The notes under the pieces: generated by a model
Told to the model about the DNA's origin: nothing
Databases searched by the model: none
Seen by the model: the letters and a program-made list of their open reading frames with translations, nothing else
Shown: positions 25,659-33,925 of the stretch, piece after piece
Position numbering within the stretch: position 1 is the first letter of the stretch
Layout: the number at the start of each line of letters is the position of its first letter
Translations under genes and position numbers: made by a program
Assembly: GCF_001984035.1 (NCBI RefSeq)
Contig: NZ_CP019449.1
Coordinates: 3,038,001 to 3,102,000, forward strand
Direction: 5' to 3'
Source: Sphingopyxis sp. QXT-31
Lineage (GTDB): Bacteria > Pseudomonadota > Alphaproteobacteria > Sphingomonadales > Sphingomonadaceae
DNA length: 64,000 nt

Positions 25659-26534
25659 CTAGGCCTGCAAGGTCTGGATGATCGCCGAGAAGTCGCGGCC
25701 ATCCTTGTCGGCCTCAACGAACGCCTCATACAGCTCGCGCGCTTTCGATCCCATCGGCACATCGGCATCGACGCTCGCCGCCGCCTCCATCGCGAGGCGG
25801 AGGTCCTTGAGCATCAGCCCCGCGGCGAAACCGCCGGCATAGCCGTTATCGGCGGGGGTCACCGGGCCGACGCCGGGAAGCGGCGCATAGCTGGTCAGCG
25901 ACCAGCATTGCCCCGACGACACGCTGGCGATGTCGAAGAATTTCTGCGGATCGAGCCCGAGCTTCTGCGCGAGCGCGAGCGTCTCGCACGTCGCGATCAT
26001 CGACGCGCCCAGCAGCATGTTGTTGCAGATCTTCGCGCCCTGTCCCGCGCCCGCGTCGCCCGCGTGAATCACCGCCTTGCCCATCGCGGCGAGGATCGGC
26101 TCGGCGCGTGCGAAACCCTCGTCGGTGCCGCCGACCATGAAGGTCAAAGTGCCGGCGTTGGCGGCAGCGATGCCGCCCGAGACCGGTGCATCGACCGCAA
26201 CGAGACCCTTGGCGGTTGCGGCCGCGATATTCGATCGCGCGGTCGCGACGTCGATCGTCGAGCAATCGAGGAGCAAGGTGCCCGGCGCGGCGTTGGCGAA
26301 GACGTCGCCTTCATAGACGCCCGCGACATGCTTTCCCGCCGGGAGCATCGTCACCACCGCTTCGGCGCCAGTGACGGCTTCGGTGGCCGATGCGGCGCGG
26401 GTGCAGCCCGCCTCGACCGCGCGGGCAAGCGCTTCCTCGCTGAGGTCGAAGGCGCGGACCTCATGGCCCGCCTTGGCGAGATTGGCAGCCATGCCGCCGC
26501 CCATATTGCCGAGTCCGATAAATGCGATTTTCAT
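25659..26534 (-). CDS. mmsB: 3-hydroxyisobutyrate dehydrogenase
   Basis: 291 residues. The NAD loop is GLGNMGGGMAANLAKAGHEV at the N-terminus; DAPVSGGIAAANAGTL is the substrate-binding region; and AGAGQGAKICNNMLLG carries the catalytic Lys near residue 170. These are the signatures of 3-hydroxyisobutyrate dehydrogenases. Known role: oxidation of 3-hydroxyisobutyrate to methylmalonate semialdehyde in valine degradation, with mmsA (32,337) for the next step. The enoyl-CoA hydratase gene ends one base upstream, so they are cotranscribed. Confidence 0.93.
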   Translation of the reverse strand: MKIAFIGLGNMGGGMAANLAKAGHEVRAFDLSEEALARAVEAGCTRAASATEAVTGAEAVVTMLPAGKHVAGVYEGDVFANAAPGTLLLDCSTIDVATARSNIAAATAKGLVAVDAPVSGGIAAANAGTLTFMVGGTDEGFARAEPILAAMGKAVIHAGDAGAGQGAKICNNMLLGASMIATCETLALAQKLGLDPQKFFDIASVSSGQCWSLTSYAPLPGVGPVTPADNGYAGGFAAGLMLKDLRLAMEAAASVDADVPMGSKARELYEAFVEADKDGRDFSAIIQTLQA

Positions 26535-26535
26535 G

Positions 26536-27318
26536 TCACCGCCCCTTCCACACGCCTTCGCGCTTTTCGATGAAGGCGGCCATGCCTTCGGCCTTGTCCT
26601 CGGTCGCGGCGAGGATCTGGAACAGCCGGCGTTCGTAGATCAGCCCCTGGTCGAGCGAGGTCTCGAACGCGGCGTTGACCATGTCCTTGTTCACCATCGC
26701 GGCCATCGGCGGCATCGACGCGATGAGCGTGGCGGTCTTCACGGCTTCCTCGACCAGCGTCTCATGCGCGACGACGCGCGCGACGAGGCCCGAACGCTCA
26801 GCTTCGGCTGCGTCCATCATGCGGCCGGTGAGGCACATTTCCATCGCCTTCGCCTTGCCGACCGCGCGGGTCAGCCGCTGCGACCCGCCCATGCCCGGAG
26901 CGACGCCGAGCTTGATTTCGGGCTGGCCGAATTTCGCCTTCTCCGACGCGATGATGAAGTCGGCCATCATCGCGAGTTCGCAGCCGCCGCCGAGCGCGAA
27001 ACCGTTGACCGCGGCGATCCACGGCTTGCGGACCTTCTTCACGAAGTCGCTCGTCCATTTCGAGAAGAAGTCCTCGAGGTAGAAATCGGCGGCGGGCTTG
27101 TCGGCCATTTCCTTGATGTCAGCGCCCGCGGCGAAGGCTTTGTCGCCCGAGCCGGTGAGCACCGCGCAGCGCTGGCTGTCGTCGGCTTCGAAGGCGGCGA
27201 AGGCGGCGATCAGGTCGTCGAGCACGCCCGAGTTCAGCGCATTAAGCGCCTGCGGGCGGTTCAAGGTCACCAGCGTGACAGCCCCGCGCGTTTCGACGAG
27301 GAGGGTTTCATAAGTCAT
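26536..27318 (-). CDS. Enoyl-CoA hydratase
   Basis: 260 residues, the canonical short-chain crotonase. [14 protein letters not shown] at the start, [11 protein letters not shown] (oxyanion Gly), then [17 protein letters not shown] and [20 protein letters not shown] carry the two catalytic Glu residues (CEL and PEI). Known role here: hydration of methacrylyl-CoA to 3-hydroxyisobutyryl-CoA in valine catabolism; it may also act on crotonyl-CoA. Its position between the acyl-CoA hydrolase and mmsB genes supports this. Confidence 0.93.
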   Translation of the reverse strand: MTYETLLVETRGAVTLVTLNRPQALNALNSGVLDDLIAAFAAFEADDSQRCAVLTGSGDKAFAAGADIKEMADKPAADFYLEDFFSKWTSDFVKKVRKPWIAAVNGFALGGGCELAMMADFIIASEKAKFGQPEIKLGVAPGMGGSQRLTRAVGKAKAMEMCLTGRMMDAAEAERSGLVARVVAHETLVEEAVKTATLIASMPPMAAMVNKDMVNAAFETSLDQGLIYERRLFQILAATEDKAEGMAAFIEKREGVWKGR

Positions 27319-27332
27319 GGTCTTGTCCTGTT

Positions 27333-27677
27333 TCAGCGGTTGGCGTCGATGTTGCGCAGCAGCTGTTGCAGCTGCGCCGGCGTGGCATGGTCATACGCCT
27401 CGTCGATCGACGTCAGGCGATTGTCATAGGGAATGGGCTCGTCGAACTGATCGGCCGCCAGATCCCAATAGCGTCCGTCGATCCGGTTGTAGAAATGCGT
27501 GCCGCCCTTGGTCGCGGTCTTGACGATATCGCCGCCGAAATGATGGTGGACGGCGAGCGCGGTGACGGCGCACTGGTTGCGGCAGGGGTTCGCGGGGTCG
27601 AACGGATCGCCGATCGTCTCGGCCGACCAGCTGTGTTTTACCGCATGATAGAGCGCGATCGGGTCGGCGAAGCTCAT
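27333..27677 (-). CDS. YunG-like protein of unknown function
   Basis: 114 residues from the ATG at 27,677 ([13 protein letters not shown]); upstream in-frame codons lie in the preceding gene. The sequence [22 protein letters not shown], then [16 protein letters not shown] and ADQF, fits the YunG-type pattern (NQC-VTAL, FGG, HFYN-I, D-T-DQF). A Cys followed later by His and Asp could form a catalytic triad, but this is untested. It overlaps the hydrolase stop by four bases (ATGA) and is followed by the enoyl-CoA hydratase after 14 bases, so it is built into the valine operon. No role in valine degradation is known to me. Confidence 0.65.
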   Translation of the reverse strand: MSFADPIALYHAVKHSWSAETIGDPFDPANPCRNQCAVTALAVHHHFGGDIVKTATKGGTHFYNRIDGRYWDLAADQFDEPIPYDNRLTSIDEAYDHATPAQLQQLLRNIDANR

Positions 27678-28720
27678 AGCGGCGTCCATTCTTCCTGCGC
27701 GGGCAACGGCTCGAAGATCGCGGCGATCAGCTCGTCGCTCACCCCTTCGGCCGTCGCGGGATTCCATTGCGGCTTATTGTCCTTTTCGACGATCACCGCG
27801 CGCACGCCCTCGGCGAAGTCGGGGCGGGTGAGCACACGGCTGCCGATGCGATACTCCATCGCCATGTTCGCGGCGAAATCGGGCAGGCTCAGGCTGTCGG
27901 CAAGCTGGCGCAGCGCGACCTTGCAGGTCTGGGGCGATTTGGTGCGCAGCGCGGCGAGTTCCTTCGCCGCCCATTCGCCGGGGTCGGCTTCGAGCGCGGC
28001 AAGGATGTCCTCGAGCTTGTCGGAGGCGAAGAGCCGGTTGATGTCGGCGATATGCGTCAGGATCTTCGCCTCGGGCGGGGTGGCCGACAATTCGCCAAGG
28101 ATGCCGCCGATGCGGTCGGGATGCTCGGCGATGCGCGCCTTGGCCTCGGCGAGCTTGTCCACCGGGAGATAATGGGTCGCGAGGCCGAGCGCCAAACATT
28201 CGGCGCCGTCGAGCCGCGCGCCGGTGAGCGCGAGGAAGGGGCCGACGCGCCCTTCGAGCCGCGAGAGATACCAGCCGCCGCCGACGTCGGGGAAGAGGCC
28301 GATCCCCGTCTCGGGCATGGCGAGGCGGGTGTTCTCGGTCGCGACGCGATATTTGGCCGGCAGCGCAATGCCGACCCCGCCGCCCATGGTGATCCCGTCC
28401 ATGAAGGCGACCACCGGCTTGGCGTAGGTGAAGAGCAGATGGTTGAGCTGATATTCGTCGTGAAAGAAGCGGCGGCCGGAGACGCCGTCGTCGGTCAGCG
28501 CCGAATTCCGCAGGAAGGCGATGTCGCCGCCGGCGCAGAAGCCGCGACCTTCGCTATGGTCGAGCAGCACCGCCTGCACCGCAGGATCGTCCTTCCACGC
28601 GACGAGTGCGTCGGTCATGGCATGGACCATGTCGAGGTTCAGCGCGTGGATCGCCTTGGGGCGGTTGAGCGAGAGGCGGCCGATGGCGCCTTGCTGTGCG
28701 ACGAGAACGTCTTCGGTCAT
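27674..28720 (-). CDS. 3-hydroxyisobutyryl-CoA hydrolase
   Basis: 348 residues from the ATG at 28,720 (MTEDVLVAQQ). It is a crotonase-fold hydrolase: EGRGFCAGGDIAFL, DGITMGGGVGIALPAKYRVA and PETGIGLFPDVGGGWYLSR, which contains the Glu and Asp that define 3-hydroxyisobutyryl-CoA hydrolases and differ from true hydratases. The C-terminal extension of about 90 residues is also typical. Known role: release of free 3-hydroxyisobutyrate from its CoA ester in valine degradation, the substrate of mmsB. Confidence 0.93.
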   Translation of the reverse strand: MTEDVLVAQQGAIGRLSLNRPKAIHALNLDMVHAMTDALVAWKDDPAVQAVLLDHSEGRGFCAGGDIAFLRNSALTDDGVSGRRFFHDEYQLNHLLFTYAKPVVAFMDGITMGGGVGIALPAKYRVATENTRLAMPETGIGLFPDVGGGWYLSRLEGRVGPFLALTGARLDGAECLALGLATHYLPVDKLAEAKARIAEHPDRIGGILGELSATPPEAKILTHIADINRLFASDKLEDILAALEADPGEWAAKELAALRTKSPQTCKVALRQLADSLSLPDFAANMAMEYRIGSRVLTRPDFAEGVRAVIVEKDNKPQWNPATAEGVSDELIAAIFEPLPAQEEWTPL

Positions 28721-28726
28721 AAGCCC

Positions 28727-28900
28727 TCTCAAAACCTTCTCCCGTCGGGAGAAGGATATGGAGCCTTACCGGCTTGCCGGTTAGGCGGAGTTGGATGAGG
28801 GGTTGCGTTCTATCGTTGGCAACCATCCCCTCACCCAGCTGCGACTAGCGAGCAAGCTCGCAAGTCTGCGCAACCCTCTCCCGACGGGAGAGGGGAAATC
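28727..28900. repeat. Composite palindromic repeat inside the valine operon
   Basis: Hairpins CTTCTCCCGTCGGGAGAAG (28,738-28,756), a GCTTGCC/GGTTAGGC-like pair, GCGAGCAAGCTCGC (about 28,849-28,862) and CTCTCCCGACGGGAGAG (28,875-28,891) follow each other. Same module types as at 9,053 and 11,944. It separates the hydrolase gene from the upstream dehydrogenase and could reduce read-through. Confidence 0.75.
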
Positions 28901-30052
28901 CTATTGCCGCAACAAATCCCGTCCGACGATCATTCGCATGACCTGGTTGGTGCCTTCGAGGATCGAATGGACGCGCAGGTCGCGCCAGAAACGCTCGATC
29001 GGATAGTCGCGCAGATAGCCATAGCCACCGAACAATTGCAGCGCGTCGTTGACGATCTTGCTGCCATTGTCGGTCGCGAGGCGCTTCGCCATTGCCGAGA
29101 AGCGCGACTTGTCGGGGGCGTTGGCGGTGACTTTCGCCGCGGCGAGATAGAGCAAGGCGCGCGAGGCTTCGAGGTCGGTCGCCATGTCGGCGAGCATGAA
29201 CTGGGTGTTCTGGAAATCGGCGATCGGTTGGCCAAACTGCTGGCGGTCCTTGGTGTAGGCGATCGCCTCGTCGAGGCAGCGCTGCGCGCCACCCAAGGAG
29301 CAGGCGCCGATGTTGAGGCGGCCGCCGTCGAGCCCCGCCATCGCGAAGCGGAAGCCGTCGCCCTCGGCACCGACGAGATTTTCGACCGGCACGCGGCAAT
29401 CCTCGAAGATCACCTGCGCGGTCGGGGAGGCGTTCCAGCCGAGCTTCTTCTCGGGCGCGCCGAAGCTGAGGCCGGGCGTGTCCTTTTCGATGACGAGGCA
29501 GGAGATGCCCTTCGACTTTTCCTCGCCGGTGCGGACCATGCAGACATAGATGTCGTTATAGCCGGCACCCGAGATGAACTGCTTGGTGCCGTTGAGCACA
29601 TAATGATCGCCGTCGCGCTTCGCCGTGGTCTTGAGCGCGGCGGCGTCCGAGCCCGAACCAGGTTCGGTCAGGCAATAGCTCGCGATCTTTTCCATGCTGA
29701 CGAGGTCGGGCAGGAAGCGCGCCTTGACCTCGGCGCCGCCGAAGCGGTCGATCATCCAGGTCGCCATATTGTGGATCGAGACATAGGCGGATGTAGCAGG
29801 ACAGCCATAGGCCATCGCCTCCATGATCAGCGCCGCTTCCAATCGGCCGAGCCCGATGCCGCCCGATTCCTCGGCGACGTAAATCGCGCCGAAGCCGAGC
29901 TCGCCCGCGGCCTTCCACACCTCGACGGGATAATGGCTTTTCTCGTCCCATTCGGCCGCGAAGGGCGTGATGCGGTGGGCAGTGAACTTGCGCGCCATGT
30001 CCTGGATGGCGAGCTGGTCGTCGGTAAGCTGGAACTGGTCGGTCATGGTCAT
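28901..30052 (-). CDS. Acyl-CoA dehydrogenase, probably isobutyryl-CoA dehydrogenase
   Basis: 383 residues from the ATG at 30,052, whose first bases overlap the RidA stop (ATGA). Motifs: YCLTEPGSGSDAAALKT, VLNGTKQFISGAGYNDIYV, MAGLDGGRLNIGACSLGGAQ, TKDRQQFGQPIADFQNTQF, LFGGYGYLRDYPIERFWRD and SILEGTNQVMRMIV. The order and the LEGTNQVMR ending match the isobutyryl-CoA / 2-methylacyl-CoA branch (ACAD8-like). Known role: FAD-dependent oxidation of isobutyryl-CoA to methacrylyl-CoA. The neighbours provide the following steps. Confidence 0.93.
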   Translation of the reverse strand: MTMTDQFQLTDDQLAIQDMARKFTAHRITPFAAEWDEKSHYPVEVWKAAGELGFGAIYVAEESGGIGLGRLEAALIMEAMAYGCPATSAYVSIHNMATWMIDRFGGAEVKARFLPDLVSMEKIASYCLTEPGSGSDAAALKTTAKRDGDHYVLNGTKQFISGAGYNDIYVCMVRTGEEKSKGISCLVIEKDTPGLSFGAPEKKLGWNASPTAQVIFEDCRVPVENLVGAEGDGFRFAMAGLDGGRLNIGACSLGGAQRCLDEAIAYTKDRQQFGQPIADFQNTQFMLADMATDLEASRALLYLAAAKVTANAPDKSRFSAMAKRLATDNGSKIVNDALQLFGGYGYLRDYPIERFWRDLRVHSILEGTNQVMRMIVGRDLLRQ

Positions 30053-30462
30053 TTCTCGATGAGGATGGCTTCGGCTTCGATTTCGACTTTCCACTCGGGG
30101 CGGATCAGCGCCGGGATGACGAGCATCGTCGAGGCGGGGCGGATATCGCCGAACATCGCGCCATGCGCGCGCCCGACGAGGTCGGCGTCGGCGGGGTCGG
30201 TGATATACATGCGGGTGCGCACGACATCGGCGGGCGTGCCGCCGAGCGCTTCCAGGGCCTCACGGATGATCGTCAGGCAGCGCGCCGCCTGGGCGCCCGC
30301 ATCGCCGGGAGTCGAGCTGCCGTCGGGCTCGATCGGCGCGCAGCCGGCGACGTCGATGCGATTGCCGACGCGTACCGCGCGGCTGTAGCCGTAGACGGGC
30401 TCGAACGGCGACGCCGAACTATGGTTGCGACGCCCCCCCGCCGCCGCGCCCGAATCAGCCAC
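30049..30462 (-). CDS. RidA/YER057c/UK114 family protein
   Basis: 137 residues. NRIDVAGCAPIEPDGS (beta-1/2), DAGAQAARCLTIIREALEALGG, VVRTRMYITDPAD, and the C-terminal RPASTMLVIPALIRPEWKVEIEAEAIL follow the Rid fold. In canonical RidA an Arg lies in an ARS segment at the active site; here the segment reads RPASTM, as in other Rid subgroups, so imine deaminase activity is uncertain. It overlaps the I78 gene by 8 bases upstream and the dehydrogenase by 4 bases downstream. Linkage to branched-chain amino acid breakdown is plausible. Confidence 0.85.
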   Translation of the reverse strand: MADSGAAAGGRRNHSSASPFEPVYGYSRAVRVGNRIDVAGCAPIEPDGSSTPGDAGAQAARCLTIIREALEALGGTPADVVRTRMYITDPADADLVGRAHGAMFGDIRPASTMLVIPALIRPEWKVEIEAEAILIEK

Positions 30463-30763
30463 AGCTGACCCGTTCGATCTTCATCGCGCCGTCGTAGGAG
30501 ACGGTGAGCCGGTCGGGGCGATAGTCCATCGTCACCGCCATGCCCGGCGCGACCCAGCGCAGGGTGCGTGCGCCGGTGGCGCGGAGGAGCGCGGCGCCGG
30601 TTTCGGCGGTCGCGGTCTGCCCAACGAAGCTCTGTCCGGCGTCGCCGTTGCACGCGGCCTCGGCGGGCGGGGGCAGCGGGGCGGGTTCGGCGCCGCCGTC
30701 CATCGCCTGGCAGGCGGCGAGCGGCAGCAGGGCTGCGGCGGCGATCCAGCGAAACTCCATCAT
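30455..30763 (-). CDS. I78-family peptidase inhibitor-like lipoprotein
   Basis: 102 residues from the ATG at 30,763 (second ATG at 30,760), after AAGGGAGA. Signal with lipobox LLPLAAC, then a short Ala/Pro-rich linker. The C-terminal part QSFVGQ, RTLRWVAPGMAVTMDYRPDRLTV and the end ERVSCG follow the I78 signature (RxxxPGxxxTxDYRxDRLN...CG). Known for the family: inhibitors of serine proteases; the bacterial lipoproteins are thought to act in the periplasm. It is translationally coupled to the RidA gene. Confidence 0.85.
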   Translation of the reverse strand: MMEFRWIAAAALLPLAACQAMDGGAEPAPLPPPAEAACNGDAGQSFVGQTATAETGAALLRATGARTLRWVAPGMAVTMDYRPDRLTVSYDGAMKIERVSCG

Positions 30764-30791
30764 CTGTCTCCCTTGTCCAAATCGGGCCCGG

Positions 30792-31343
30792 TCAGGCCGC
30801 ACAGCGCGTATAGCGCATCGCATTCGCCGCGGCACCCTCGCCATAGTCGCGGCGGACGAGCGTCTTGCCGCCATCGGCGATGCTGAGCATCATCAGCCGG
30901 TCCCAATCCATGCCTTCGCCGCTGAACTTGTAATCGGCGACGATGCGGTTCGCGCTGCGTTCGCGGACGCGCGCGAGTTCGCCGTGCGATTCGTGGAAGC
31001 GCAGGTTCGCGGCGTCGATGACGAGCGCGGTGAGGTCGGTGCCGGGGCGCTTCGGGCAGTCGGCGGCATTGAGCGCCCAGCGCCCCTGGATCGCGGCGGG
31101 GATCGCCTTTTCGCCGCTGCCGATGCCCGCCTCGACGGCGGCGGGCGGCTTCATCGCGGGATCGGGCTGATACTCCTCGGCGGGGGTCGGTTCGGGCGCG
31201 GGAGGCGGCGGCGCGGGTTCGGCGTCGGTCGCGGGCGCGACGCTCGCCTTTTCCTCGGGCGCGGCCTTGTCGGCGCTATCGCCGCAGGCGGCGAGCATCA
31301 GCATGCCGCCTGAGAGGAACAGGGGAAGCAGGGTGCGGGTCAT
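30792..31343 (-). CDS. Hypothetical Pro/Ala-rich lipoprotein
   Basis: 183 residues from the ATG at 31,343 (MTRTLLPLFLSGGML). The lipobox is LMLAAC, with the modified Cys near residue 20. A low-complexity Pro/Ala/Glu linker follows to about residue 65 (APPPPAPEPTPAEEYQPD). The C-terminal domain has IQGRWALNAADCPKRPGTD, LRFHESHGELARV and YTRCAA, with two Cys that could pair. The pattern WALN..DC.....TDLTAL resembles small envelope proteins without known role. There is an AAAGGAGAAAG ribosome site. An upstream in-frame ATG at 31,394 would precede the signal and is unlikely. Confidence 0.8.
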   Translation of the reverse strand: MTRTLLPLFLSGGMLMLAACGDSADKAAPEEKASVAPATDAEPAPPPPAPEPTPAEEYQPDPAMKPPAAVEAGIGSGEKAIPAAIQGRWALNAADCPKRPGTDLTALVIDAANLRFHESHGELARVRERSANRIVADYKFSGEGMDWDRLMMLSIADGGKTLVRRDYGEGAAANAMRYTRCAA

Positions 31344-31390
31344 TATCTTTCTCCTTTGCCGGGAGAAATGCGCAGGCGTCGGGACGAGTT

Positions 31391-32329
31391 TCATTTGTCG
31401 CCGCCTTCGTGGAGCACCTGCCGCTCAAATTCGGCGGTCGCGAGGCGCGTGTCATTATAACGATACCAGCGCGGCGCGGGCAGGCCTTTTTCCCACGCCA
31501 GCGCCTCGGTCAGCGTGCCCTGTGCCGACGGCACGTCGGGCATGAGCGCGCCGATCGGGTCGGCATAGGCGGTGTCCGCGCTGACCACGGTCCAGCCGGC
31601 CTTGCGGAGCGCGCGGACGAGGTCGCCGATGTACAGCGCGGCGAGGTCGGTTTCGTGGAGCAGCAGCATCTGCACCGGCTGGCGACCGATGACCTGCTGC
31701 ATCAGGCCGTCCGAATGATCGGCGGCCTCGACATGCCAGGTGACGTAGAGCCGCCCGAGCGCGTCGCGGTCGATCGTCTTGCCTGCCTTCGCGGCCTGGA
31801 TCGTCAGCGTTTCGAGGTGCCAGTCCGAGGACTCGGCGGTGACATAACCGTTGCGCAGGCCGCGTGTCGCGAGGCCCGCGCGCAGCGCGTCGCGCTTGAC
31901 CTTGTCCTGGCCGCCCTCGTCGAGGAAGGGGAAGCGGAACCAGGGGCGATAGCCGGGGCGACCCTTCAGCCAGGCCTCGGCCTTGTCGATATCGGCGAGA
32001 TAGGCCTCGGCGCTGGTGGCGTTCAGGTGCGGGTGGCTGAAGCTGTGGTTGGCGATGACGTGCCCCGCCGCGACATAGGCGGCGAGCCGTTCCTCGCCGC
32101 CGACCCCGTCGCCGCGCCCGAGCGCGCCGGGGTTGACGAAGAACACCGCCTGCGGTGCCTCGGCCGCCTTCAGTTCGGCGATGATCCGTTCGGTCCGCTC
32201 GTCGGGGGTGAAGAAAGCCCCGCGCCCGCGCGGCGCGTCGTCGAACGACAGTGCGATCAGCTTCTGCGCCGCCGCCGGAACCGGCAGCAGCAACAAGATC
32301 AGGAGGGGAAGGAGCAGCCGGCGCAACAA
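31391..32329 (-). CDS. Polysaccharide deacetylase family protein
   Basis: About 312 residues. No ATG fits: TTG at 32,329 or 32,326, seven or ten bases after the mmsA stop, starts the hydrophobic signal LRRLLLPLLILLLLPVP ending AAAQ. Motifs of carbohydrate esterase 4: LSFDDAP (catalytic Asp and metal Asp), ANHSFSHPHLN (metal His residues) and RFPFLDEG. Known role of the family: removal of acetyl groups from extracellular polysaccharide or peptidoglycan; the signal suggests export. Its link to the valine operon is unexplained; it lies just downstream of mmsA on the same transcript. Confidence 0.8.
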   Translation of the reverse strand: MLRRLLLPLLILLLLPVPAAAQKLIALSFDDAPRGRGAFFTPDERTERIIAELKAAEAPQAVFFVNPGALGRGDGVGGEERLAAYVAAGHVIANHSFSHPHLNATSAEAYLADIDKAEAWLKGRPGYRPWFRFPFLDEGGQDKVKRDALRAGLATRGLRNGYVTAESSDWHLETLTIQAAKAGKTIDRDALGRLYVTWHVEAADHSDGLMQQVIGRQPVQMLLLHETDLAALYIGDLVRALRKAGWTVVSADTAYADPIGALMPDVPSAQGTLTEALAWEKGLPAPRWYRYNDTRLATAEFERQVLHEGGDK

Positions 32330-32336
32330 CGCCGGC

Positions 32337-33833
32337 TTATCCCATCGTCGGGATGACGAAGGCGTTGCCGCCGTCGGGCGAGCCGTCGGGCCAGCGCGCG
32401 GTGATCGTCTTGACCTTGGTCCAGAATTTGACGCCTTCCATGCCGTGCTGGTTGGTGTCGCCAAACGCCGACCGCTTCCAGCCGCCGAAGCTGTGATAGG
32501 CGACCGGCACAGGGATCGGCACGTTGATGCCGACCATGCCGACATTGACCCGCGCGGCGAATTCGCGCGCGGCATGGCCGTTGCGCGTGAAGATCGCGAC
32601 GCCATTGCCGTACTGGTGCTTTGAGGGCAGCGACAGCGCGGTCTCGAAATCGGGGGCGCGGACGATCTGCAGCACGGGGCCGAAAATCTCTTCCTTGTAC
32701 GATTCCATGTCGGTGGTGACATGGTCGAACAGGGTCGGGCCGATGAAGAAGCCCTTCTCGTGCCCCTGCAGGCTGAAGCCGCGGCCGTCGATCACCAGTT
32801 CGGCGCCCTCGTCGGCGCATTTCGCGATCCAGCCCTCGACCTTTTCCTTGTGCGCCTGCGTCACCACGGGGCCGTAATGCGCCTCGGCATCGGTCGACAC
32901 GCCGACGCGCAGCGCCTCGATCGCGGGGATCAGCTTGGCCTTGAGCCGCTCGGCGGTCTCGTCGCCGACGGGGACCACCACCGGGAGCGCCATGCAGCGT
33001 TCGCCCGCCGAGCCGAAGGCGGCGCCGGCGAGGTCGTTCACCACCTGATCGAGATCGGCGTCGGGCATGACGATGCCGTGATTCTTTGCGCCGCCCATCG
33101 CCTGCACGCGCTTCCCGTTGGCGACGCCGCGGTTGTAGACATAATGCGCGATGTCCGACGAGCCGACGAAGCTGACCGCGCCGATGTCGGGGTGGTCGAG
33201 GATCGCGTCGACCATTTCCTTGTCGCCATGGACGACCTGGCAGATGCCCTCGGGCAGCCCGGCTTCGAGGAAGAGTTCGGCGAGGCGCACCGGCACGCTG
33301 GGGTCGCGCTCGCTGGGCTTGATCAGGAAGGCGTTGCCCGTCGCGATCGCGACGCCCGACATCCACAGCGGGATCATCGCGGGGAAGTTGAACGGGGTGA
33401 TGCCGGCGCCGATGCCGATCGGCTGGCGCATCGAATAGACGTCGATGCCCGGGCCCGCGCCCTGCGTATATTCGCCCTTGAGCACATGCGGGATGCCGCA
33501 GCAGAATTCGATGACCTCGAGGCCGCGCTGAATGTCGCCCTTCGAATCGGCGATCACCTTGCCATGCTCGGACGAGAGCAGGTGCGCGAGTTCGTCCATA
33601 TTGGCTTCGACGAGGCGCTTGAATTCGAACATCACGCGCGCGCGGCGCTGCGGGTTGGTCGCGGCCCAGGCGGGCTGCGCCGCCTTCGCCGCGGCGACCG
33701 CCTTTTCGAGGAGCGCCGCGTCGCCGAGCGCGACCTCGGCCTGCACGCCGCCGCTGTTGGGGTCGAACACCGGGCTGGAGCGCCCGCCGCCACCGACACC
33801 GCCGACGATGAGATGGTCGATCTGTCGCATCAT
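32337..33833 (-). CDS. mmsA: Methylmalonate-semialdehyde dehydrogenase (CoA-acylating)
   Basis: 498 residues from the ATG at 33,833 (MMRQIDHLIVGG). Aldehyde dehydrogenase motifs: ITPFNFPAMIPLWM with the catalytic Asn, SFVGSSDIAHYVY (NAD-binding), MGGAKNHGIVMPDADLDQV and AFGSAGERCMALPVVV with the catalytic Cys. The GERCMA context is that of MMSDH. Known role: oxidative decarboxylation of methylmalonate semialdehyde to propionyl-CoA, the last step of this valine route. The LysR regulator is divergent across 92 bases with two dyads. Confidence 0.95.
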   Translation of the reverse strand: MMRQIDHLIVGGVGGGGRSSPVFDPNSGGVQAEVALGDAALLEKAVAAAKAAQPAWAATNPQRRARVMFEFKRLVEANMDELAHLLSSEHGKVIADSKGDIQRGLEVIEFCCGIPHVLKGEYTQGAGPGIDVYSMRQPIGIGAGITPFNFPAMIPLWMSGVAIATGNAFLIKPSERDPSVPVRLAELFLEAGLPEGICQVVHGDKEMVDAILDHPDIGAVSFVGSSDIAHYVYNRGVANGKRVQAMGGAKNHGIVMPDADLDQVVNDLAGAAFGSAGERCMALPVVVPVGDETAERLKAKLIPAIEALRVGVSTDAEAHYGPVVTQAHKEKVEGWIAKCADEGAELVIDGRGFSLQGHEKGFFIGPTLFDHVTTDMESYKEEIFGPVLQIVRAPDFETALSLPSKHQYGNGVAIFTRNGHAAREFAARVNVGMVGINVPIPVPVAYHSFGGWKRSAFGDTNQHGMEGVKFWTKVKTITARWPDGSPDGGNAFVIPTMG

Positions 33834-33881
33834 GAGTCTCCCGAAATTGCTGCCGCTGCCACAGCCGAGTTGCGGGCCGAT

Positions 33882-33900
33882 TGCAAGGGATAGACTTGCA
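33882..33900. promoter_or_regulatory. LysR-type operator candidate, site 1
   Basis: TGCAA (33,882-33,886), nine bases, TTGCA (33,896-33,900): a perfect dyad of the interrupted type that LysR regulators bind (T-N11-A like), placed between mmsA and the lysR gene. Confidence 0.6.
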
Positions 33901-33908
33901 GGACGATG

Positions 33909-33922
33909 CTGCATATTTGCAG
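33909..33922. promoter_or_regulatory. LysR-type operator candidate, site 2
   Basis: CTGCA-TATT-TGCAG, a perfect dyad that ends 3 bases before the lysR ATG and covers its ribosome site; the TTGCAGGAC element occurs in both sites. It suits autorepression. Confidence 0.5.
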
Positions 33923-33925
33923 GAC

